This document shows, piece after piece, positions 1-4,640 of a DNA stretch of 20,748 bases. The stretch comes from JAQGJA01 sp965651535 (lineage in GTDB: Bacteria; Pseudomonadota; Alphaproteobacteria; Micavibrionales; SZUA-601): contig CBFGSX010000013.1 of NCBI GenBank assembly GCA_965651535.1, positions 1 through 20,748 on the forward strand. Reading direction: 5' to 3'. Under the pieces are notes generated by a model, which saw nothing but the letters and a program-made list of their open reading frames with translations, did no database searches and was not told where the DNA came from. The first letter of the stretch is position 1. The number at the start of each line of letters is the position of its first letter. Both the position numbers and the translations under genes were made by a program.

Positions 1-1
1 T

Positions 2-166
2 GACAGTCGACCGGTCGAGGTTGTTGAAACCATTGCCTCCCTGAACAGCAAAGAAGCGTTGAAAATGTTTCGTGTCCAGGGCTATGAGAATATCAGCCGC
101 GAGGCTAAAGAGTGGGGCGTAGAAAATGTCCGGGCTTATACGGCACATATGCGTCAAGCGCTTTAA
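2..166 (+). CDS. 3' end of an unrecognised gene (C-terminal 54 residues)
   Basis: An open frame enters from the left edge and stops at TAA 164-166. The visible tail is hydrophilic and helical in character, with the segment ENISREAKEWGVENVRAY near the end, and has no membrane segment. Codons read cleanly from base 2, so this is a genuine 3' end and not an isolated short ORF. The next gene starts 21 bp downstream behind its own GGAG, so the two could share a transcript. The motif R-x-A-x-E-W-G faintly recalls the R-x-x-x-E-D-F-G motif of the two following small proteins, but the match is too weak to claim a third copy. Function unknown. Confidence 0.6.
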   Translation, partial: DSRPVEVVETIASLNSKEALKMFRVQGYENISREAKEWGVENVRAYTAHMRQAL

Positions 167-187
167 GGGTTCCCTCGGAGACAGGGT

Positions 188-538
188 ATGACAATAAAAA
201 ACGGCTTTGTCAGTTTTGAAAATCTGGAGAAACGGCTGGAGAATGCCCGCCGTTTCCCAGAAAAAAAAGATGATGTTGCCTTTAATGTTTACAGCGATGC
301 CCGTAATCCGGATCGTTTTGTGGTGGCCATGTATGTCGTGGAGGGGAAGAAGCTTTCCTCGGTAGGGGCTTGCGTGGCGACGGGGCATCCGGGCCGATTT
401 TACGCCCGCTTGAGCTTACGTGACGTGATAGAGGATTTTGGCCAAAACGGTGAAGATGCTTTTGGCCTTTTCCGAAATGTAAATAAACTTCTTAATTCCC
501 CGTTGCCACCGTTATTAAATAAGCCTTCCGGCTATTGA
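188..538 (+). CDS. Small hypothetical protein, copy 1 of a diverged tandem pair
   Basis: This encodes 116 residues and I recognise no family. The start ATG follows GGAG (177-180) at 7-nt spacing. There is no signal peptide or membrane segment. The central stretch FNVYSDARNPDRFVVAMYVVEG looks like beta strands, followed by a helix with LSLRDVIEDFGQNGEDAF (about residues 79-96). The same layout is seen in the next gene (664-1056), which has VSVRGACEDFGKNAQEVI at the matching place, so the two are probably paralogues from an old duplication. Base composition is more AT-rich than most of the window. Gene reality is well supported by the ribosome site, the paralogue and the following hairpin. Function unknown. 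Confidence 0.7.
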   Translation: MTIKNGFVSFENLEKRLENARRFPEKKDDVAFNVYSDARNPDRFVVAMYVVEGKKLSSVGACVATGHPGRFYARLSLRDVIEDFGQNGEDAFGLFRNVNKLLNSPLPPLLNKPSGY

Positions 539-544
539 TTTTGA

Positions 545-585
545 ATAAAGCACTCTTATTTCCTGAGGGAGTTGGAGTGCTTTAT
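545..585 (+). terminator. 11-bp inverted repeat after the first small gene, possible terminator
   Basis: ATAAAGCACTC (545-555) is perfectly complementary to GAGTGCTTTAT (575-585) across a 19-nt loop. It begins 7 bases after the stop codon of the upstream gene and lies immediately before a promoter-like sequence, which suits a terminator. The T-run lies in the right arm rather than after it, so termination efficiency is uncertain and an RNA-processing or regulatory role is also possible. Confidence 0.45.
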
Positions 586-587
586 GC

Positions 588-616
588 TTGACAGCGTAAG
601 TTTTTCCATATAAATT
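588..616 (+). promoter_or_regulatory. Sigma70-like promoter for the second small gene
   Basis: A perfect -35 TTGACA (588-593) is followed after 17 bp by TAAATT (611-616); TATAAA (609-614) is an alternative -10 at 15 bp. It sits between the hairpin at 545-585 and the gene at 664, giving a leader of roughly 40 nt. This implies that the second small gene can be expressed independently of the first. Confidence 0.5.
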
Positions 617-663
617 CTACGCGATTCACAAAGTCTATTTTTAAGTATATTAAGGAGTCCCCC

Positions 664-1056
664 ATGAAGGGTTTTATCAGTCCGATACACCTGAATGAGC
701 GTTTGGCAAAGCCCGGTCTCTACGGGCCGAACAAGGCCTTTGATCTTTACATGGTTGTAGAGGGTGGGGATAAAAAAATCGTCCCTGTCATGTATGAAGC
801 GACAAGTGTGAACGCTATCAGCTCCATTAAACAACCGCTTCAGACGGCCGCCAATATGCAATCGGCGCGTCATGTGATGACCGTGAGTGTTCGCGGGGCT
901 TGTGAAGATTTTGGGAAAAATGCCCAAGAGGTGATAAAAAAAGTGGCAGCGATCAATGCAGAGTTTTCCGAGATGGGCGATCTGATCGAGGATTCTTATC
1001 AAGCTACAAACTTTGTTATTGACTGCCTGAAGAAAGCGAAAAACTCTCCCGTTTAA
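664..1056 (+). CDS. Small hypothetical protein, copy 2 of a diverged tandem pair
   Basis: This encodes 130 residues and I recognise no family. It has a strong ribosome site, AGGAG at 653-657, 6 nt before the ATG, and its own promoter-like sequence upstream. There is no signal peptide or membrane segment. The core FDLYMVVEGGDKKIVPVMYE resembles beta strands; VSVRGACEDFGKNAQEVI (about residues 77-94) then lines up with LSLRDVIEDFGQNGEDAF in the preceding gene. It carries a C-terminal helical extension of about 25 residues absent from copy 1. It ends 3 bp before the 3' end of the convergent exported-protein gene. The shared E-D-F-G core suggests a common fold and perhaps a shared partner. Function unknown. 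Confidence 0.75.
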   Translation: MKGFISPIHLNERLAKPGLYGPNKAFDLYMVVEGGDKKIVPVMYEATSVNAISSIKQPLQTAANMQSARHVMTVSVRGACEDFGKNAQEVIKKVAAINAEFSEMGDLIEDSYQATNFVIDCLKKAKNSPV

Positions 1057-1059
1057 AAA

Positions 1060-1440
1060 CTAGCGCCGTTTCTTGCACGGAAAGCGTTGATACAACGCCA
1101 TGCTGACGGCGGGGGCGGCGATGAAATCGCGGTGTTCGGTGTAGCGCGTCAGATATTGCATCACAACCGCTTTGACGTCTGCCATGGGCAATCGATCGGG
1201 CAGGCAGAAATCGACCGTCGGCGCGGTGCCCAGGCCGCGTATCAGGCGGTGGTAGTCAATCACCCCGGCAATATAGGATTGACAGGCGAATTGGTCGCCG
1301 TTGTTGCGGCTGGCGCACAAGGTCGCCAGCGCGCCGCCCGTCATCAGCGCGCCATCGGTGGCGGCCTTGGCGGGCGCGGCAAAAGACAGCATAAGAAGCG
1401 CCATGAGCGCAACGAAGGCGGGTTGTTTTATCGCTTTCAT
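1060..1440 (-). CDS. Exported Rap1a/Tai-like small protein
   Basis: This 126-residue protein has a clear Sec signal peptide: a lysine-containing start, a hydrophobic core ALMALLMLSF, and an AKA-like cleavage site near residues 24-27. The mature part resembles the Rap1a/Tai family: four cysteines (C42, C53, C79, C122) in contexts LCAS, FACQSYIAG, FCLP and the terminal FPC, with DVKAVVMQYL between. Named members of that family are type VI secretion immunity proteins, but similar small periplasmic proteins occur widely with no effector nearby, and none is seen here, so an immunity role should not be assumed. It probably folds in the periplasm with two disulfides. It is divergent from the DUF3108 gene across a gap of about 45 bp. 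No clear ribosome site precedes the ATG. Confidence 0.7.
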   Translation of the reverse strand: MKAIKQPAFVALMALLMLSFAAPAKAATDGALMTGGALATLCASRNNGDQFACQSYIAGVIDYHRLIRGLGTAPTVDFCLPDRLPMADVKAVVMQYLTRYTEHRDFIAAPAVSMALYQRFPCKKRR

Positions 1441-1485
1441 GCGTTAGGTTGTAGAGGAGAAAACTTCACCTTGCCAAGAAAAAAG

Positions 1486-2295
1486 ATGACCCTACGCGCC
1501 GTTTTGATCGCCCTGCTTCTGGTCGTGACCGTGTCGGCGCAGGCCGCCGCGCCGCAGGAGATTCAGATGCGTTACGGTGTCTGGGCGGGCGGGTTCCAGG
1601 CTTTGGATGTGCATTTGCGTTTGCGTTTTTCCAAAACGGAATACAGCGCCTTTATGGACGCCAAGCCGTCGGGCGTGCTGGGCCGATTATTGCCCTGGGC
1701 CGGGCAATACGTCTCCATGGGAAAAATCGTGAACGGCGAACTTGTGCCGGAAAGCCACGAGAAGATCTCGGCTTGGCGCGACGACAGCGACCATTTGAAA
1801 ATTTCCTATAAAAACGGCGCGGTCGTCTCGGTGCATGAGGTGGAAAAAGAGGGCGGCAAAACCGTCGCGCGCGACCTGCCCGCCGATCCGGCGCTGACGG
1901 CGGATTCCGTCGATCTGGTGACGGCGATCGTGTCCATGTTCCGTCACGCGACGACAAAAGGGAATTGCGATTACCGCCGTATCGCCTTTGACGGCAAGCG
2001 CCGCTTTGAAATCCGTTTCACCGACAAAGGTGTCGAGAAATTGCCCGCCAGCAAGCGCAATATCTACGGCGCGCAAGAGGCGCGCGCCTGCCAGCTCGAG
2101 CTTGTGCCGCTGGCGGGATTCAAAAAAGGCCGCCAGCGCGGCTTTTACAAGATTCAAGAAGATGCGCGCAAGCTGGGCCAGATGCCGCGCGTCTGGGTTG
2201 CGCCCGCCGAGGCGGATATGCCGCAAATTCCTGTGCGAATGCTGGTGCGTAGCGAATACGGCGCGGTTTTCGTGCATCTGCGCGCGCTGCAATAG
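1486..2295 (+). CDS. Exported DUF3108-family protein
   Basis: This encodes about 269 residues. A signal peptide (RAVLIALLLVVTVSAQAAA) leads into a mature domain whose pattern, an N-terminal MRYGVWAGGFQALDVHLRL and a later YRRIAFDGKRRFEIRFTD, matches DUF3108 periplasmic proteins of Proteobacteria. Their biochemical role is unknown; a beta-rich, lipocalin-like or envelope-associated structure is often inferred. A start at the ATG is the simplest reading, but TTG 1471 would add PRKK to the signal peptide and sits 11 nt after GAGGAG (1454-1459), so it is a serious alternative. The frame stays open further upstream to 1087, but that part overlaps the antisense exported-protein gene and would bury the signal peptide. 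The gene ends at a hairpin terminator and is convergent with dnaQ. Confidence 0.75.
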   Translation: MTLRAVLIALLLVVTVSAQAAAPQEIQMRYGVWAGGFQALDVHLRLRFSKTEYSAFMDAKPSGVLGRLLPWAGQYVSMGKIVNGELVPESHEKISAWRDDSDHLKISYKNGAVVSVHEVEKEGGKTVARDLPADPALTADSVDLVTAIVSMFRHATTKGNCDYRRIAFDGKRRFEIRFTDKGVEKLPASKRNIYGAQEARACQLELVPLAGFKKGRQRGFYKIQEDARKLGQMPRVWVAPAEADMPQIPVRMLVRSEYGAVFVHLRALQ

Positions 2296-2313
2296 CGTCC
2301 GGTGCTATTTTTT
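2291..2313 (+). terminator. Rho-independent terminator built from the stop codons of two convergent genes
   Basis: AATAGC (2291-2296) pairs with GCTATT (2304-2309) around a 7-nt loop, and six T run through 2308-2313. The left arm contains the TAG stop of the DUF3108 gene (2293-2295), and the right arm contains the stop of dnaQ read on the other strand (2305-2307). The T-run serves the plus strand only; there is no matching A-run on the left for termination of dnaQ. Confidence 0.6.
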
Positions 2314-2985
2314 CCAGAGACTGTCCGCGATTGTGGCGACCAGCGCCGCGTGCGCCTCCGTCTCGTCTTCGGGGACGGTGTGGGGCCGCGCCGCCCATGT
2401 TCGGATCTCGATATCTTCGACGATGGTTTCCAGCAGCGCCGCATTGCCGCGACCGCCGCCGATCAGATCGGGCTGCCGTCCGCCGACCAGCTCAAGATAA
2501 ACCTCGGCCAGCAAGTGGCTGTCCAGCAGCGCGCCGTGAAAAACGCGCGACGAGGCATCGACATTATAACGCTTGCACAAAGCGTCGAGCGAATTGGGCG
2601 CGCCGGGGAAAAGTTTCCGCGCGATGGCCAGCGTGTCGATAAAGCGCGTCGCGGGCAGCGCCGGAAAACCGAGGCGTTTGTATTCGGCGTTGATAAACCG
2701 CATATCGAACTCGGCGTTATGCGCGACAAGCGGGTCGTCCCCGATAAACTCGGTAAAGGCACCGACGATCTCGGCATAGATGGGCTTGTCGGCCACTTTG
2801 GCGTCGTCGATGCCGTGAATGGCCGTGACCTCGGGCGGGATGGGCCGCTCGGGATTGACCAGATGGTGGAAGGTTCGACCCGTCGGGACGTAATTGACCA
2901 GCTCGACCGCGCCGATTTCGACGATTCGGTCGTCTTTTTCGGCCTCAAAGCCCGTGGTTTCCGTATCAAAAACAATATGTCTCAT
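2305..2985 (-). CDS. dnaQ: DNA polymerase III epsilon subunit (3'-5' proofreading exonuclease)
   Basis: This 226-residue DEDDh exonuclease removes misincorporated nucleotides as part of the replicative polymerase core. All catalytic residues are visible: Exo I FDTETTG (D7, E9), Exo II HNAEFDMRF (D94), and Exo III HGALLDSHLLAEVYL (H150, D155). The C-terminal tail ending in AHAALVATIADSLWKK resembles the tail of alphaproteobacterial DnaQ proteins, the region expected to contact the alpha subunit. I chose the ATG giving MRHIVFDTETTG because family members normally begin just before that motif; an in-frame ATG six codons upstream (3003) is possible. Neither start has a clear Shine-Dalgarno. It is convergent with the DUF3108 gene with overlapping terminator structure, and divergent from the diguanylate cyclase gene. 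Confidence 0.95.
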   Translation of the reverse strand: MRHIVFDTETTGFEAEKDDRIVEIGAVELVNYVPTGRTFHHLVNPERPIPPEVTAIHGIDDAKVADKPIYAEIVGAFTEFIGDDPLVAHNAEFDMRFINAEYKRLGFPALPATRFIDTLAIARKLFPGAPNSLDALCKRYNVDASSRVFHGALLDSHLLAEVYLELVGGRQPDLIGGGRGNAALLETIVEDIEIRTWAARPHTVPEDETEAHAALVATIADSLWKK

Positions 2986-3022
2986 AGGGGCAAGGTTTAG
3001 CATATCTTAGGGCTTAAGTAAC

Positions 3023-3038
3023 CCTCTCTTAAGAGGGG
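3023..3038. promoter_or_regulatory. Near-perfect palindrome in the dnaQ/diguanylate cyclase divergent region
   Basis: The sequence CCTCTCTTAAGAGGGG is self-complementary around TTAA, with one G-T pair in an 8+8 dyad. It lies between the two divergent starts (2985 and 3090), where a shared operator would be expected. There is no T-run, so it is not a terminator. The factor is unknown and the assignment is tentative. Confidence 0.3.
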
Positions 3039-3089
3039 TCGGGTAATCTTGAGGCTGAACATAAGCCTTAGAGAAGGGGGATTCTTCCC

Positions 3090-4178
3090 GTGTCCGTGAT
3101 CACTGAGAAGAACGACAAAGCCGGTTTCATAGCATCTCAGGTTATGGCCCGCATCGCGCAGGACGGCCTCAAGCCGACGCCGAGCGTGTTCTCCCTGTTG
3201 TATTCGCATTTCACGGGTCTGCATCCCGAGCTGACGCGCGCGATCGAGGAAAAGGACGCCGCCCGCGAGCCGCTGACCACCGATTACTGCGAACAGCTTT
3301 TCGAGAAACATCTGTCGACCAAGCGCGAAAAAGCCTTCCTCGACGAAGCCGCCAAGAAAATGCAGGCCACCATGGCCGAAATTTCCGAAATGGTGCGCGG
3401 CGCGGGTTTGGTTCACAAGGAATACAACCAGAATTTGCAACGCCAATCCGACGCCATGGAAGGCGCCACCGATCTGGGCGAGGTCAAGAAAATCGTCGCC
3501 GCGCTGGTCGAAGATACGCGCACGGTTTTGACCGAGAACAAGAATCTCGAAAACAAGCTGGCGGAATCCTCGCACGAAATCCAAGCCATGCGCCAGGATA
3601 TGCAGGTGCTGAAACAGGAATCGCTCACCGACGTGCTGACGGGCGTGCCCAACCGCAAATCCTTCGACGTCGAGCTCAAGACGCGCGCCGCCGAAGCGCT
3701 GGACAAGGCCAAGCCGCTCAGCCTCATCATGATCGACATCGACCATTTCAAGGTCTTCAACGACACGTTCGGCCACCAGGTCGGCGATCAGGTGCTGCGC
3801 CTTGTGGCGCGCACGCTGGGCGAGGGGCTCAAGCCCTCCGAGATGCTGGCGCGTTACGGCGGCGAGGAATTTTCCGTGATCGTCCCGAACTCGAAACTGC
3901 GCGATGCGGAAAAACTGGCGGAAAAACTGCGCGAGCGCATCGCCGCCAAGGACATCATCAACCAGAGCAAGAACGAGAAGCTGGGCCGCCTGTCCATTTC
4001 GCTTGGCGTGGCGCAATTACACCCCGGCGAGCCGCTGGATAATCTGATCGACCGCGCCGACCGCGCGCTTTATCGCGCCAAGGGTGCGGGCCGCAACACG
4101 GTGATCGGCATCGAATACGATCCGAAACTGCACTCGACCTCGCACACCGCCGGTATCGTGATCGACGCGGAACATTGA
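3090..4178 (+). CDS. Diguanylate cyclase, soluble, GGDEF domain
   Basis: This 362-residue protein is predicted to condense two GTP into cyclic di-GMP. It begins at GTG, preceded by GAAGGGGG (3073-3080). Residues 1-135 form a helical N-terminal region with no membrane segment, signal peptide or recognised sensor; residues about 140-177 look like a coiled-coil linker. The GGDEF domain covers about 178-340, with DVLTGVPNR, MIDIDHFKVFNDTFGHQVGD (metal and nucleotide contacts) and an intact RYGGEEF motif (257-261), so activity is expected. The inhibitory RxxD site that normally lies just before the motif reads KPSE (248-251), so product inhibition through it is probably lost. A short tail follows the domain. 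It is the one apparently active GGDEF protein here; the protein at 15623-18061 carries only degenerate copies. Confidence 0.92.
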   Translation: MSVITEKNDKAGFIASQVMARIAQDGLKPTPSVFSLLYSHFTGLHPELTRAIEEKDAAREPLTTDYCEQLFEKHLSTKREKAFLDEAAKKMQATMAEISEMVRGAGLVHKEYNQNLQRQSDAMEGATDLGEVKKIVAALVEDTRTVLTENKNLENKLAESSHEIQAMRQDMQVLKQESLTDVLTGVPNRKSFDVELKTRAAEALDKAKPLSLIMIDIDHFKVFNDTFGHQVGDQVLRLVARTLGEGLKPSEMLARYGGEEFSVIVPNSKLRDAEKLAEKLRERIAAKDIINQSKNEKLGRLSISLGVAQLHPGEPLDNLIDRADRALYRAKGAGRNTVIGIEYDPKLHSTSHTAGIVIDAEH

Positions 4179-4207
4179 TTTTTATCCCCTCTGAAGCGTA
4201 ACCCTTG

Positions 4208-4266
4208 CCCCGGCCTGCGCCGGGGTGACGGTTTGAGAAATTCGTCATTCCGGCGAAGGCCGGAAT
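4208..4266. repeat. REP-like hairpin doublet (REPIN-type) upstream of the GIY-YIG gene
   Basis: Two hairpins stand in opposite orientation. The first is CCCCGGC (4208-4214), loop CTGC, GCCGGGG (4219-4225), followed by TGACG. The second is ATTCCGGC (4247-4254), loop GAAG, GCCGGAAT (4259-4266), preceded by CGTC. The TGACG/CGTCA ends face each other across 11-12 nt, the arrangement of a REP doublet. Bases 4208-4235 recur exactly at 4590-4617. Confidence 0.75.
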
Positions 4267-4282
4267 CCAGTAAGCTCTCCGC

Positions 4283-4579
4283 ATGGAAGAGAAGCAGGGC
4301 TTTGTCTATATTCTGGCCAGCAAGAAGAACGGCACACTTTATATCGGCGTGACTTCCGATTTGGTGAAGCGCGTATGGGAACATAAAAACGACGTTGCAG
4401 AAGGATTCACGCGTCGATACGGCGTGAAAACGCTGGTGTATTACGAAGTGTCGGACAGTATTGAATCCGCCATCTGGCGTGAAAAGCAAATGAAGGAATG
4501 GCAGCGGGCGTGGAAAATCCGGCTGATAGAGGAAGAAAATCCCGAGTGGAATGACCTTTATTTCCAAATTGCCGCCTAG
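4283..4579 (+). CDS. Small GIY-YIG nuclease-domain protein (YhbQ/UPF0213-like)
   Basis: This 98-residue protein is essentially one GIY-YIG domain. VYI (8-10) and YIG (20-22) form the motif, R30 and H34 lie on the first helix, and the metal-binding glutamate is E67 in WREKQMKEW; NPEWNDL closes the domain as in other short members. Length and layout match the stand-alone GIY-YIG family, in which some members cut branched or damaged DNA, though the role in most bacteria is unknown. No Shine-Dalgarno is evident before the ATG. The gene is enclosed by REP-like hairpins: a doublet ends 16 bp before the start, and a single copy begins 10 bp after the stop. This placement suggests that the gene and repeats moved, or are maintained, together. 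Confidence 0.88.
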   Translation: MEEKQGFVYILASKKNGTLYIGVTSDLVKRVWEHKNDVAEGFTRRYGVKTLVYYEVSDSIESAIWREKQMKEWQRAWKIRLIEEENPEWNDLYFQIAA

Positions 4580-4589
4580 TATTTCTGGA

Positions 4590-4617
4590 CCCCGGCCTGC
4601 GCCGGGGTGACGGTTTG
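4590..4617. repeat. REP-like hairpin downstream of the GIY-YIG gene, exact copy of 4208-4235
   Basis: CCCCGGC (4590-4596), loop CTGC, GCCGGGG (4601-4607), then TGACGGTTTG. All 28 bases are identical and in the same orientation as 4208-4235. The two copies form direct repeats 382 bp apart around the GIY-YIG gene. Confidence 0.8.
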
Positions 4618-4640
4618 TTTATGAAGTATCGGGGGAATAG

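Noticed and set aside
1060..1440. Type VI secretion immunity protein with a linked toxin
   Set aside because: The fold resembles Rap1a/Tai, but no effector, VgrG or Hcp gene is adjacent, so only the family resemblance is reported.
1087..1485. Upstream extension of the DUF3108 reading frame
   Set aside because: It overlaps the antisense exported-protein gene almost entirely, and it would place the DUF3108 signal peptide in the middle of the protein.
3014..3032. Possible CtrA site between dnaQ and the diguanylate cyclase
   Set aside because: Two TTAA words are present, but the gap is 11 rather than 7 bases.
2997..4016. Long minus-strand open frame opposite the diguanylate cyclase gene
   Set aside because: It has biased His/Gln/Arg-rich composition typical of the reverse frame of a GC-rich gene, no motif, and no ribosome site.
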